From NCBI GenBank assembly GCA_017416685.1, contig JAFQBN010000003.1:1-64000 (forward strand): a stretch of 64,000 nt of DNA, read 5' to 3'. The position numbers were made by a program, and so were the translations under genes. The stretch comes from Oscillospiraceae bacterium (GTDB lineage: Bacteria; Bacillota; Clostridia; Oscillospirales; Oscillospiraceae). Positions 25,664-34,049 of this stretch are shown piece by piece; within the stretch, counting starts at the first letter, position 1, and every line of letters starts with the position of its first letter. The notes beneath the pieces were generated by a model, which saw nothing but the letters and a program-made list of their open reading frames with translations, was not told the origin of the DNA and made no database searches.

Positions 25664-27112
25664 ATGGCTATTGCAACGAAAGAACGTATACTGAAAGTGC
25701 TTCGAGCATTTAACCCCTGGTGGTCGAGCGGAGCCGTACACCCCGAATTTGCAAAAGAATATCGGCGGTTTGCCTATTATGAAGCAATGAAACGGCTGCA
25801 GCAGGAGGATATCCGCAGAACAATCGTTTTAACCGGAACGCGGCGAGTGGGCAAAACCACGATTCAGTATCAGATGATTGATGAATTGCTGAAACAAGGC
25901 GTTTCGCCTCAGCAGATTATGTTTTGCTCCATGGATCATCCGCTGCTGAAGCTGAGTGGGCTGGATGATATTTTGGAGTGCTATCATGAAAATGTGTGGG
26001 CAGACAAGAAGTGTTATTACTTCTTTGATGAGATCCAGTATGCCAGCGATTGGGATAAGTGGCTGAAGACCATTTATGATATTCAGCCGGAGACAAAAAT
26101 CGTTGCGACCGGTTCAGCCAGCCCTGCGCTGATTAAGGGAAGTACCGAAAGCGGTGCCGGTCGGTGGAGTGTTATTCCGGTTCCCACACTGTCCTTCTAT
26201 GAATATTGTTCCTTGATTGGGGTAAAGGTGCCGGATCTGGGTCCGGATATTCGACCGACAGCCTTTTTGCGTATGAGCCAACAGGAGCGTACAGCGGTTA
26301 TGCTGAAGCTTAGCGTGGTGCAGAATCATTTTAATCGGTATCTGCAAATTGGCGGGTTTCCTGAGTTGGCATTGGCATCCAACGATTTGATGGCACAGCA
26401 GATCATGAGGGAAGATGTGGTAGATAAAGTCCTTAAAAGAGATCTTCCGTCCCTCTATAACATCAGGAGTGCAACTGAGTTGGAGCGTATTTTCCTGTAC
26501 CTGTGTAATGTGTCCTCTGAAATTGTTTCTTTTGCTGCAATCGCAAAGGAATTAAATGGAGTATCCCGGCCTACAGTTGAAAACTATATCGGATATCTTG
26601 AAAGCGCCAATCTGATTTATCTGAGTTATCCTGTGGAGATGGGCGGGCGCAAGGTTTTAAAAGCCCAGCCTAAAATCTATATTGCAGATGCAGCAATTCG
26701 CAATGCAGTGTTAATGGATGAAGATATCCTGACAAATCCCATTGAGCTGGGGAAAATGGTAGAGACAGCGGTATATAAGCATATTACAGCATTCTACTAT
26801 CAGCAAGCGGCCCGTGTTGGCTATTACCGCGGAGGAAAAAAGAACAACGAGATCGATGTTGTGGTGGACTATCCCAACATCCAGAATATCCTGATAGAGG
26901 TAAAATATCGGGAGCAGGCACCTGTACCGGATGATTCTGCCATTTGCGAGTTGTCTGCTGAAGCCAGCGCAGCGATCATTGTTACCAAACGGGCGGATGA
27001 CTATGGTGTGCATCATGCACCTAACGGAAAGCAGTTAGCGCGGATACCGGCCTTTGCATTCCTGTATTTGTTGGGGAATGCGGAAAAGCACGGGTATAAG
27101 GGGAAAGAGTAA
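25664..27112 (+). CDS. AAA_14/DUF4143 family ATPase
   Basis: A 482-residue protein with an N-terminal P-loop ATPase domain: Walker A LTGTRRVGKTTIQYQ (about residue 55) and Walker B YYFFDEIQYASDW (about residue 118). A VATGSASPALIKGSTES segment matches the sensor-like region of the family. The C-terminal DUF4143 domain follows, with LIEVKYREQAPVP, a PD-(D/E)XK-like E-x-K strand. These ATPases are widespread in gut bacteria and often occur in accessory regions; their cellular role is unsettled. GAGGTGAG precedes the ATG and an upstream GTG overlaps it. It is a single-gene transcript between its own promoter and a terminator, next to the left end of the element. Confidence 0.88.
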   Translation: MAIATKERILKVLRAFNPWWSSGAVHPEFAKEYRRFAYYEAMKRLQQEDIRRTIVLTGTRRVGKTTIQYQMIDELLKQGVSPQQIMFCSMDHPLLKLSGLDDILECYHENVWADKKCYYFFDEIQYASDWDKWLKTIYDIQPETKIVATGSASPALIKGSTESGAGRWSVIPVPTLSFYEYCSLIGVKVPDLGPDIRPTAFLRMSQQERTAVMLKLSVVQNHFNRYLQIGGFPELALASNDLMAQQIMREDVVDKVLKRDLPSLYNIRSATELERIFLYLCNVSSEIVSFAAIAKELNGVSRPTVENYIGYLESANLIYLSYPVEMGGRKVLKAQPKIYIADAAIRNAVLMDEDILTNPIELGKMVETAVYKHITAFYYQQAARVGYYRGGKKNNEIDVVVDYPNIQNILIEVKYREQAPVPDDSAICELSAEASAAIIVTKRADDYGVHHAPNGKQLARIPAFAFLYLLGNAEKHGYKGKE

Positions 27113-27176
27113 ATAGCCAGTGAGAAACTACTTGATGGTCACACATGCCATCAAGCAGTTTCCCTTACATAATGAG

Positions 27177-27209
27177 AAAAGCTCCGCTGATTGTTCAGCG
27201 GAGCTTTTT
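27177..27209. terminator. Bidirectional terminator between the AAA ATPase and the primase-like pair
   Basis: AAAAGCTCCGCTGA and TCAGCGGAGCTTTT form a perfect stem with a 4-base loop and a T run. It serves two convergent transcripts. Confidence 0.85.
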
Positions 27210-27272
27210 GTGTTGGGCAGGGCTCTTTTGGAGACTGAAAGCAATGTGTGCGGCGTTGAAAGGGTCGATAGA

Positions 27273-28190
27273 TTAGTCTGACACAGCGGGATCTAATTTG
27301 CGTTCTGACATGAGGGCCTCGAAGGGGAAATCGCGAAATGCCGCTTCGACCATGGATTCCATTGCTCGCAGTGTGTCCCCAAAACTCGTCCTGCTCATCT
27401 CTGCGTTATACGGTGCGTCAACTTCTGTATCGTCAGTGAAAGCAATCTCATCCATGTTATCAAGCAGCATAATGCCATAGAATCCGGTTTTGTTGGAGTT
27501 TTTCGAAGTGTGTCGGCGCACACGCTTAAAACCATAAGATTGTTCCAGGGTTCGATTGAAGTCTTTGAACAAAAGGGGTTGTTCGCTCTGGAGAAGAGAG
27601 AACTCCCGATAGGCATCATATAAGTCTCTGGCCGGCAAAAAGGCATCCTTGTCTTTGTTTTCCTGGCAGCAATGCCGCAGGAAGCGTTGCAGTACGGTGG
27701 ATACAGGGGTGGCAGGCTTGGGAGCCTGCTTTTTTCTTCTCTTTTTTGGCAGCATTCCCCATAGAGGCAGTATGAACTGTATCCAGCGAGAAGCCCTTGC
27801 GTCGGAGAAATCTGCCGGGAGCGGCTTTATATCCAGAAAGGTGTAGGGAATTTTGTGCTTGTTCAGCAGTTGTAGTGTATGCTCACAGCCACAGATCAAC
27901 CACTGAGCCTCGTTTTTGTGTTTTTTTCGCCCCAAAATAGGATCTTTGCAGGAAATGGTTGCCCCGCCAATGAGCTTTTTAAGGCGGATCCATTGCCGAC
28001 CTGTGAGGCGGGTTTTGGGGCCAGAGGCAGCCAGGCTTACTTTCTGGCCGTTGGAATCCACGGTAACATCCATAGCAAAAATCAGGGGACATCTATCTAG
28101 CTTCTGGGAGATAAGGGAGTCAATTGCGCTTTCACAGGTTAGGCTGTAGAGCGTGTGGCGACTGTGACGATGTGGGATCCGGTAAGCCAC
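27273..28190 (-). CDS. Hypothetical protein resembling the C-terminal part of D5-like phage/plasmid primase-helicases
   Basis: A 305-residue protein starting at a GTG inside the end of the upstream 418-residue gene (52-base overlap, -1 frame). The RLKKLIGGATISCKDPILG segment resembles the LKKLxxGDxIxxxxK stretch of the D5/SF3 helicase region. Residues about 195-250 (RDLYDAYREFSLLQ, then FKDFNRTLEQSYGFKRVRRH and GFYGIMLL) look like the winged-helix domain that ends such primases. I see no Walker A motif. The GTG has no good ribosome site. It may be a second subunit translated by coupling, the 3' half of a gene broken by a frameshift, or a frameshifted product. The family call rests on patterns seen by eye. 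Confidence 0.5.
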   Translation of the reverse strand: MAYRIPHRHSRHTLYSLTCESAIDSLISQKLDRCPLIFAMDVTVDSNGQKVSLAASGPKTRLTGRQWIRLKKLIGGATISCKDPILGRKKHKNEAQWLICGCEHTLQLLNKHKIPYTFLDIKPLPADFSDARASRWIQFILPLWGMLPKKRRKKQAPKPATPVSTVLQRFLRHCCQENKDKDAFLPARDLYDAYREFSLLQSEQPLLFKDFNRTLEQSYGFKRVRRHTSKNSNKTGFYGIMLLDNMDEIAFTDDTEVDAPYNAEMSRTSFGDTLRAMESMVEAAFRDFPFEALMSERKLDPAVSD

Positions 28191-29395
28191 TCCAGAAGAA
28201 CAAGTACCTGCTCGAAGCTTTGTTCAGGAAGCACTATGGCACCGGGGTATACCTTTTTGGAACTGAGGCAGCGGGCCAGGGTATCAGCGAGCTGGTGGAG
28301 CTGTGCGGGATCACCGCCGGTCAATTGATACAGGTACTCTTCCGGAATGCCTACGGGGATTTTCTCGGCTTCATATGCCGGGAGGTCTCGACGCCATTGA
28401 GACGCAGACACGGAACTGCAGGGCCGGCAGGTCAAGGATTGTTTTTGTCTGTCGTATGAGATTTCGATTCGCTTTCCCTGATAGCGGTAGACCAATTTCG
28501 GTTTTGGAGGGGCTTTCTTTTCTTCGGCCGTCTGTTTCATAAGCCTGTTCGTACCCATCAGGCACTTCTGATAACGGCGCAGCAGCTCGGCAGCAGGGGT
28601 CTTTGCCTGCGGTGAAAAATGGTGGGAGGTCAAAAACTTTTGCAGCACGTCCGTGGAAAGGCTGGTCCCTGAGTCTCCTTCGCGGTCAAGGGCCAGACAC
28701 AGTGTGTTGTCCACAAGCCCCAACTGCTGCAAAAAGGGTCGGATGGACGGCCCGTCAATCTTTTTTTCTAAATTACGCAGGGACTCAAAGCAGATTTCAA
28801 AAGAGCGCAACTCCCCTTCGCGATCGATGCCCCAAAGGCGCCGGTCATAGTGACGCTCTATATAGCGTCGCCAAAGGATAAATAAGCGGTGTATGTTCTC
28901 TTGCAGTTCGGAAACAGGCAGTTTCTTTGTGGCGTACCGATACAAGAGATGATCATCCCAGAACACGTTGTTCCCTTCACGGAACAGGGGATAGGCAGCC
29001 AAACACATTGCGGTTACATAGTCATGGCTGTCAGTACCCCGACTCAGGGTCCAAAGCAGCACCACGAGACCCTGTTCGTCCAGAGCTAAAGGTCCGGTAT
29101 GCCCGGAGATATCGCAAACGAAGTCTTTGAGGGGCACATGAGTGTCTGGAGAGCAGGCGAGATACCGGCATATACGGTCGGCTAAATCTGCATTTGCGCT
29201 GAAGCACAATCGCTTTTGCACAGAACCCATGCTTTTGGCCTTTCCCTTAACCGCACTTTTTGAAGGGAAGGGGTCAACAAGTTCATACGATTCATATGTG
29301 ACGCCGAAGATGGGGACCAAGAGGGTTATTACCGTTTTAACGACATCCCAGAACTCTTCGTCTTGCATGCGTATCGTCTTTGGAGATATAGCCAT
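28139..29395 (-). CDS. Hypothetical protein, N-terminal partner or half of a D5-like replication protein
   Basis: A 418-residue protein with AGAGGTG five bases before the ATG and a good promoter upstream. The N-terminal 300 residues match no domain I recognise. The C-terminal part (AEKIPVGIPEEYLYQLTGGD, then PAQLHQLADTLARCLSSKKV) resembles the helical segment just before the P-loop of D5-type helicases, but where the P-loop should be the sequence reads AIVLPEQSFEQVLVL. It ends 52 bases inside the next gene, whose sequence continues the same fold in the -1 frame. Together the pair could be a degenerate or split replication initiator of the element. Confidence 0.5.
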   Translation of the reverse strand: MAISPKTIRMQDEEFWDVVKTVITLLVPIFGVTYESYELVDPFPSKSAVKGKAKSMGSVQKRLCFSANADLADRICRYLACSPDTHVPLKDFVCDISGHTGPLALDEQGLVVLLWTLSRGTDSHDYVTAMCLAAYPLFREGNNVFWDDHLLYRYATKKLPVSELQENIHRLFILWRRYIERHYDRRLWGIDREGELRSFEICFESLRNLEKKIDGPSIRPFLQQLGLVDNTLCLALDREGDSGTSLSTDVLQKFLTSHHFSPQAKTPAAELLRRYQKCLMGTNRLMKQTAEEKKAPPKPKLVYRYQGKRIEISYDRQKQSLTCRPCSSVSASQWRRDLPAYEAEKIPVGIPEEYLYQLTGGDPAQLHQLADTLARCLSSKKVYPGAIVLPEQSFEQVLVLLEWLTGSHIVTVATRSTA

Positions 29396-29455
29396 AACCG
29401 CACCTCTTTTGTGAACATAAACTTTGGTATGAACATAAAAATTTTGATATATATA

Positions 29456-29484
29456 ATTTTATAAATGAAGACAGTATCTGTCAA
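29456..29484 (-). promoter_or_regulatory. Sigma-A promoter of the primase-like pair
   Basis: On the minus strand TTGACA and TAAAAT are separated by 17 bases, about 60 bases upstream of the 418-residue gene. Confidence 0.75.
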
Positions 29485-29617
29485 GGAGCTTAGGAAAATT
29501 CAAAGAGGATAGGAAAATGTAAAAAGTTATATGCATCCTAACAAGGTGGTAAAGCACCGGGGCCGTCATAATGCGGAAACTCGGTTGCATATCATCTTCG
29601 TAAGGAGGGCGTTTATT

Positions 29618-29731
29618 ATGACAATCACGAATACTTATCTTACCTCTGACGCACAGGAGCGGTTAAACAGACAGGCGGCAATTCACCGCCGCTGCATCCT
29701 GCTCCTTAAAAAGAGCCGTGATGTGAGGTAA
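29618..29731 (+). CDS. Small 37-residue protein upstream of the serine recombinase
   Basis: A short gene (MTITNTYLTSDAQERLNRQA, then a basic C-terminus with KKSRDVR) with a very strong ribosome site, TAAGGAGGGC, 7 bases before the ATG. It ends five bases before the recombinase start, so the two are coupled. The composition is polar and basic and no domain is recognisable. It may be a translational leader for the recombinase or a small DNA-binding or directionality factor. Confidence 0.6.
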   Translation: MTITNTYLTSDAQERLNRQAAIHRRCILLLKKSRDVR

Positions 29732-29736
29732 GAACC

Positions 29737-31182
29737 ATGGATGCCATTTACGCAAGACAGTCTATCGATAAAAAGGACAGCCTCTCTATAGAGGCGCAGA
29801 TCGAATCATGCCGCAAGGCAGCCGGGGATGATGTTCGGGTATTTCAGGACAAAGGCTTCTCCGGCAAGAATACAAAGCGCCCCGCGTTCACAGAGCTGAT
29901 CAAGGCCATTGAGGCGGGGCAGATTAAAAAGGTGTTCGTATATCGGCTGGACCGCTTCAGCCGCTCCATCGCCGACTTCAGCCGCCTGTGGGAGCTTTTG
30001 GAGCAGCATGGCGTGGAGTTTCAGTCTGTAACGGAACACTTCGACACTTCGACTCCTATCGGCAGGGCGATGCTCAACATCGTGCTTGTCTTTGCGCAGT
30101 TGGAGCGGGAAACAACGGCAGAGCGTGTCAAGGACAACTATGTGCATCGCTTTGCGCTGGGGGCATGGCCTGGTGGGCCGGCCCCCTATGGTTTTTCGCT
30201 GATTAAGGTCACAGAGGATGGTCGCAGAGTGTCATCCCTGCAGGCCAACGAGCAAGCGCAGGTGGTACAGGACATATTCCGCGAGTATGCAAGGCCCGAG
30301 ACTTCTCTGAGAAGCCTGGCCAAAGCCCTGACGGAAAAAGGGATACACGGCCCGAAGCGGGAAGCGTGGGACAATGTTACCCTTTCCCGGCTTCTGCATA
30401 GCCCGCTGTACGTCTGTGCGGATGAGCAGGTGTACTGGCACTACCTGTCCAAGGGTTTGCAGGTGCAACAAGGTATAGAGGCCTTTGATGGAGAGCATGG
30501 GTGCAATGTAATCGGTCGTCGGGACCGCAGCAGGAATAAGTACAACTCTCTGGATGGGCAGATGCTCACTGTGGCCAATCATAAGGGGTTCATTCCCTCT
30601 GATCTGTGGCTCAGGGTGCAGGAAAAGCTCGCAGCCAACCCCCAGATCTCCAGAGCGAACGCAGGGAAGTACTCGTGGCTGACGGGTCTGATGAAGTGTG
30701 CCAAGTGTGGGTACGCAGTTAAAATCAACTACAGCAAACCGGAGGACAAGTTTTATCTGATCTGTTCCGGGCGGTCCAACCTTGCAAGCTGTGATGCCGC
30801 CATGCACATTGATCTGAGAGAGTTGGAACGGCAAATAGGACTGCAGCTCAAGGACATTCTGGAAAGCTGTCCGGCAGAGGACACCTGTTCCGGCTCCCAG
30901 GTATCTGCTCAGGCAGTGCTGGAGATCGACAGGAAGATCGAACGCCTGGTCGGGGCTTTGGCAGAGAGTGGTGACATTGCGGCAGGGTACATATCAAAGC
31001 AAATCGAGAAGCTCCACAAGGAGCGTGAAGTGCTGATGGACTCGTGCCGCGCTGTGCCGTCTGCACCGGAGCATCTTGACTTTGATAAGGCCAGCTTTGA
31101 AGAAAAGAAGCTGATCGCAGCTGAGTTTATTGACAGGATCCTCCTGGACGGCAATTCAGTCAACATTATATGGAAGATTTAA
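29737..31182 (+). CDS. Large serine recombinase (site-specific integrase of the element)
   Basis: The protein has 481 residues. The catalytic resolvase domain has MDAIYARQSIDKKDSLSIEA with Ser9 as nucleophile, and VYRLDRFSRSIADFSRLWEL. It is followed by the recombinase domain (about 160-280) and a zinc ribbon with Cys321, 324, 343 and 352. A coiled-coil stretch then spans about 390-440 (EKLHKEREVLMDSC), and the end resembles the usual C-terminal tail of the family. This is full length for a compact member of the class used by clostridial mobilizable elements. It is the best candidate for the enzyme that joined the element to the deacetylase gene at TCC. Unusually, it lies 4.4 kb from the nearer element end rather than next to it. 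Confidence 0.93.
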   Translation: MDAIYARQSIDKKDSLSIEAQIESCRKAAGDDVRVFQDKGFSGKNTKRPAFTELIKAIEAGQIKKVFVYRLDRFSRSIADFSRLWELLEQHGVEFQSVTEHFDTSTPIGRAMLNIVLVFAQLERETTAERVKDNYVHRFALGAWPGGPAPYGFSLIKVTEDGRRVSSLQANEQAQVVQDIFREYARPETSLRSLAKALTEKGIHGPKREAWDNVTLSRLLHSPLYVCADEQVYWHYLSKGLQVQQGIEAFDGEHGCNVIGRRDRSRNKYNSLDGQMLTVANHKGFIPSDLWLRVQEKLAANPQISRANAGKYSWLTGLMKCAKCGYAVKINYSKPEDKFYLICSGRSNLASCDAAMHIDLRELERQIGLQLKDILESCPAEDTCSGSQVSAQAVLEIDRKIERLVGALAESGDIAAGYISKQIEKLHKEREVLMDSCRAVPSAPEHLDFDKASFEEKKLIAAEFIDRILLDGNSVNIIWKI

Positions 31183-31213
31183 CCCTCATGCAGGCTACAG
31201 CTACATGAGGGTT
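31181..31213. terminator. Hairpin after the serine recombinase (weak terminator)
   Basis: AACCCTCATG and CATGAGGGTT form a perfect 10-base stem with a 13-base loop directly after the stop codon. The following T run is poor, so it may only slow or stabilise the transcript. Confidence 0.55.
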
Positions 31214-31275
31214 AAATTATGCCCTAAAAGCACGTGATTTTTTATAACAGAAGGAACTATAAGGTAATTGTTGAA

Positions 31276-31316
31276 GGGGCCCCAAGGGGAGGAATGCTGC
31301 GGCGTTCTTCCCCTTG
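31276..31316. other. Candidate origin of transfer (oriT) upstream of the relaxase
   Basis: GGGGCCCC (31276-31283) runs into an inverted repeat of CAAGGGGA (31283-31290) and TCCCCTTG (31309-31316) with an 18-base loop. It is about 100 bases before the relaxase start. A GC-rich inverted repeat just upstream of a mobilization gene is the usual oriT layout, but the nick site cannot be identified by eye. Confidence 0.45.
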
Positions 31317-31418
31317 CGATCAGTAACCCAGTATATAAGACTCAACAAGAAGTCTTACAGATAGTAATAACATAATACAACTACATATAAAACATTATCT
31401 ACTAAGGAGGAATACAAG

Positions 31419-31907
31419 ATGGCGAAGATCAAAACTGCAAACCAAAAAGGAAAGTACTTTGATGCAGAGGCTAAGACAGACGTGATTGACTACATCCTGA
31501 ACCCATATAAGGCGATACATGGCTTTGTCGGGGGCATAGGGGTAAACCCCGAATGTCCCGCTGAGAGCATGGCAGTCGTGTCTGAGGCCTTCGGTAAGAG
31601 CAATGGAGTGCAGCTGCGGCATTACATCGTGTCCTTTTCTCAGGATGAATTAACAGACCCCCGGAAAGCCAACGCCATTGCACAGCAGCTGACTGCTTAT
31701 ATTGGGCAGGAGTTTCAGGCGGTTTACGCAGTACATGAAAACAAGGCATACCTGCACGTTCATATAGTCGTTAACACGGTGAGCTTTGTGGACGGCCATA
31801 GGTGGCGGGGAAACAAGGCGGAGTTTTATCACCTGATAGATGCCATGAAGCAGATTTTACATGGATTTAACATCAATCGACTGGAGTACATTCCAACAAA
31901 GCATTGA
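31419..31907 (+). CDS. Short relaxase/mobilization nuclease (MobA/VirD2-like catalytic domain only)
   Basis: A 162-residue protein consisting of little more than the relaxase nuclease core: RHYIVSFSQDE, then HENKAYLHVHIVVNTVSFVD with the H-x-H-x-V-x-N metal site. Relaxases of this class usually run beyond 400 residues with a helicase, primase or coiled-coil tail; this one ends about 35 residues after the metal site. The N-terminal Tyr (KGKYFDAEAKTD or the IDYILNPYKA segment) would be the nicking residue. AAGGAGG precedes the ATG. It may be a genuine mini-relaxase or a truncated one. It implies that the element can be mobilised by another element's transfer machinery. Confidence 0.8.
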   Translation: MAKIKTANQKGKYFDAEAKTDVIDYILNPYKAIHGFVGGIGVNPECPAESMAVVSEAFGKSNGVQLRHYIVSFSQDELTDPRKANAIAQQLTAYIGQEFQAVYAVHENKAYLHVHIVVNTVSFVDGHRWRGNKAEFYHLIDAMKQILHGFNINRLEYIPTKH

Positions 31908-31952
31908 GCAAGCAAAGGCCAGGAGCGTTCTGCTCCTGGCCTTGATCTTTTA

Positions 31953-33179
31953 TCAGTACAGCGTACAAGCGGGGATCATCTGTGCCTTATCCGGGTTGGA
32001 TGAGAGCTGGCATGTGCAGCAGAAGTGAATGCTGTGCGTTCCGTCATAGGCTGCGTTTGGGTTTGGACATGAGAGCAAAAGGACCTCTGCTTGTATGTCA
32101 ACGTACTCAAAATGCGCCTTTCGCCAATAGGAAGTGTGGTATGTAAGACCTGCCTGTAAGAAGGGCAAATCACGCTCCAGGAGTGCGTAATCATAGCAGA
32201 AATGGCAGGCCTGGTCATCTGAATTCAATAGCTCAAATGACTCCCAGTACACAGCGTCGAAAGAGGGGGAGATGCAAGCGGTCCTTTTGGTGGCATGGGG
32301 ATACAGCAGAGCCCAGCTCTCCTTGATGGAGCAAGGGGAAGGAAGGTCGGGGATACGACCATCGGCATGGGGGTTTTCAATGGTGATGGTATAGTAGTCC
32401 AGACCTTCTGGAAGTTCTCGTTCTTTGCAGGACAACAATGCGTTTCGAAACAGACGGTCGGGGCGTCCGTTTACGATATAACGGCCATGGGTCGTTTCAA
32501 CAGATCGCGTCAGCCTGTCCCAGCAGGAAAGGCCGATGCCAGCAAGCCCGATGTTGACAAAGGTTGATACCGGGATTGCGGCAAAGGGAAAGGCACCATT
32601 GCCATCATCGTAGACGTGGCCGGTGTCCTGCATTCGAACAAAGTAACAGTCATAAGCCATATATACAGCGCACGGCCATTTATAAATGGTGTGTGGGCGG
32701 TTTACACCATATATTCCGGTAGGTTCTGGGACAAAAGTGAGGTTTCGATCTTCACCATCCGGTGAGATCCGGCTTAGACAAAGATCTCTTCCGGTGTATA
32801 CTGGGTAATTACCATAAAGGACGCCATAGTCAAAAATGTGCTCGAAACCGAAGTCAGCTGATTCGTAGAGTTCAAAGTGCTCCGTGTACACTTCGCTGAG
32901 ATCGGCGGCAAGAGTAAGCTCTCGCTCCTTTGCGTAGATACAGAGGGGATCCTTGCAGTCCTTTATCATCAAATGGTCCGGAATAAGGGCTTCGTTAAAA
33001 ATAGCCGGGGCATATGGATTGCGTATGGTGATGGTTACGGTTCGTCCGTAAGCCTCCAAACGTGTTTTAAAGGGAATTTTTTGAATATATTCAATGGCTG
33101 CGTCAAGGGATGAGAACGTGGAGTTGTCAAAATGATAAGTACAGTTCTCCACGATTACAATCCGATCCAAGTATTTCAT
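31953..33179 (-). CDS. Hypothetical protein, 408 residues
   Basis: I do not recognise a domain. The start MKYLDRIVIVENCTYHFDNS has AAAGGAG about 8 bases upstream. The protein is acidic and rich in aromatics and Cys. It seems to contain a duplicated unit: PSPCSIKESWALLYPHATKR near residue 290 echoes PYAPAIFNEALIPDHLMIKD near residue 50. In both, a segment with IxNPxA(D/P) is followed by F(D/E)..Y(W)ESFELL or EHFELYESADFGFEHIFDY-like patterns. It has no signal peptide or membrane helix. It lies between the relaxase and the excisionase-like gene, behind the latter's terminator. Duplicated cargo protein of unknown function. Confidence 0.65.
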   Translation of the reverse strand: MKYLDRIVIVENCTYHFDNSTFSSLDAAIEYIQKIPFKTRLEAYGRTVTITIRNPYAPAIFNEALIPDHLMIKDCKDPLCIYAKERELTLAADLSEVYTEHFELYESADFGFEHIFDYGVLYGNYPVYTGRDLCLSRISPDGEDRNLTFVPEPTGIYGVNRPHTIYKWPCAVYMAYDCYFVRMQDTGHVYDDGNGAFPFAAIPVSTFVNIGLAGIGLSCWDRLTRSVETTHGRYIVNGRPDRLFRNALLSCKERELPEGLDYYTITIENPHADGRIPDLPSPCSIKESWALLYPHATKRTACISPSFDAVYWESFELLNSDDQACHFCYDYALLERDLPFLQAGLTYHTSYWRKAHFEYVDIQAEVLLLSCPNPNAAYDGTHSIHFCCTCQLSSNPDKAQMIPACTLY

Positions 33180-33192
33180 AGGCTGCTCCTTT

Positions 33193-33234
33193 AAAAAAGG
33201 ACGAGAAGCACACTTAAATCCGTGCTTCTCGTCC
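33193..33234 (-). terminator. Leftward terminator overlapping the end of the excisionase-like gene
   Basis: On the minus strand GGACGAGAAGCAC and GTGCTTCTCGTCC form a perfect 13-base stem with a 10-base loop, followed by six T. The first arm is inside the last codons of the HTH gene. Confidence 0.88.
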
Positions 33235-33417
33235 GGCCAGCTTTGCGCTTTCCAAGATAAACTCTTTGATGGCCAATTTTGGCACTCGCCATACACGGCC
33301 ATACCGGTAGCCCTTCAAAGCGCCGCTATTTAATAGCTGATAAACAGAGTTATATCCGAGCTTGAGGGCTTCGCAGGCTTGTTCAACGGTCAGAACATCA
33401 TCATACTCTTCAAACAT
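33214..33417 (-). CDS. Excisionase-like helix-turn-helix protein
   Basis: A 67-residue single-domain DNA-binding protein. VLTVEQACEALKLGYNSVYQ followed by LLNSGALKGYRYGRVWRVPK is the HTH_17/excisionase pattern: helix-turn-helix, then a wing reading 'RxGRxWRVPKxAI'. AAAGGAG precedes the chosen ATG. In integrative elements such proteins act as excisionases or recombination directionality factors, or as regulators of transfer genes. It is 2 kb from the recombinase gene and on the opposite strand, so the link to that enzyme is inference. Confidence 0.8.
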   Translation of the reverse strand: MFEEYDDVLTVEQACEALKLGYNSVYQLLNSGALKGYRYGRVWRVPKLAIKEFILESAKLAGREARI

Positions 33418-33649
33418 TGCTTTACGCTCCTTTGTGAGAAGTTTTTTACTATGATGTTCCGATGTTTCATGCCATTCTGCGATCATGCAGCGGGCTTAAG
33501 AAGCTGCTTCTCAAGATCATGTCTGAAGAAGGAGAATACAAGACGACTTCAGAATGCGACTCTCAGACAGATGACTACCACACCATCTGCCCGAGTCCCT
33601 TCCTGGCCACAATCCAGTCTGTATGATCACAGAATGGCGGTAGCACTTG

Positions 33650-33683
33650 AAAAAACGAAGGAGGGGAATGCCCCTCCTTCGTT
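33650..33683 (-). terminator. Leftward terminator after the 55-residue gene
   Basis: On the minus strand ACGAAGGAGGGG and CCCCTCCTTCGT form a perfect 12-base stem with a 4-base loop, then a T run. Confidence 0.88.
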
Positions 33684-33707
33684 GTCAAGCAAACCACGTT
33701 CTAACGG

Positions 33708-33875
33708 TTAATCGTCGTCGGAAGGTGTTTTGGAGTAAGAATCAAGGTTTCCGTCCTTGTCGTACCAATCGGTGGGTCCGTTTTCGTTGTCGTACCCGTA
33801 GAACGTTTTCCCGTCTGATTCGTTACGGCTTTCCCTGTCGGGGCTTTTGAAACTAAAAGGAAATCCTTTGCCCAT
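33708..33875 (-). CDS. Small acidic 55-residue protein
   Basis: A short gene with ATAGGAGG about 8 bases before the ATG and its own terminator downstream, so it is very likely real. The protein begins MGKGFPFSFKSPDRESRNES and ends in SDDD. The middle repeats Tyr/Asp/Asn pairs (FYGYDNENGPTDWYDKDGN), resembling the short toxin_YD/RHS-like or WG-type repeats, but it is too short to classify. It is divergent from the XRE repressor gene, so the two may share a control region. Confidence 0.65.
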   Translation of the reverse strand: MGKGFPFSFKSPDRESRNESDGKTFYGYDNENGPTDWYDKDGNLDSYSKTPSDDD

Positions 33876-34049
33876 ACCAATACCTCCTATTGAACATAGC
33901 TTGATTGTGGCCCATTTACTTTAGTGGGCATGCCAAATATATCACAGTATCGATATAAAGTCAATAATTTATGACGATATTTATAATCTAACGTTTTGCC
34001 GTTGTAGCGGTTACAATATAATTAATCTTGAGCGCAAGGAGGCTGTACC

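Noticed and set aside
28139..28190. Programmed -1 frameshift joining the two primase-like genes
   Set aside because: No slippery heptamer of the X-XXY-YYZ type is present in the overlap; coupling or an indel is more likely.
33419..33707. Possible small + strand gene in the 290-base gap beside the excisionase-like gene
   Set aside because: A 35-codon frame exists at 33519 but has no ribosome site and no recognisable sequence; the rest of the gap holds only the terminator of the 55-residue gene.
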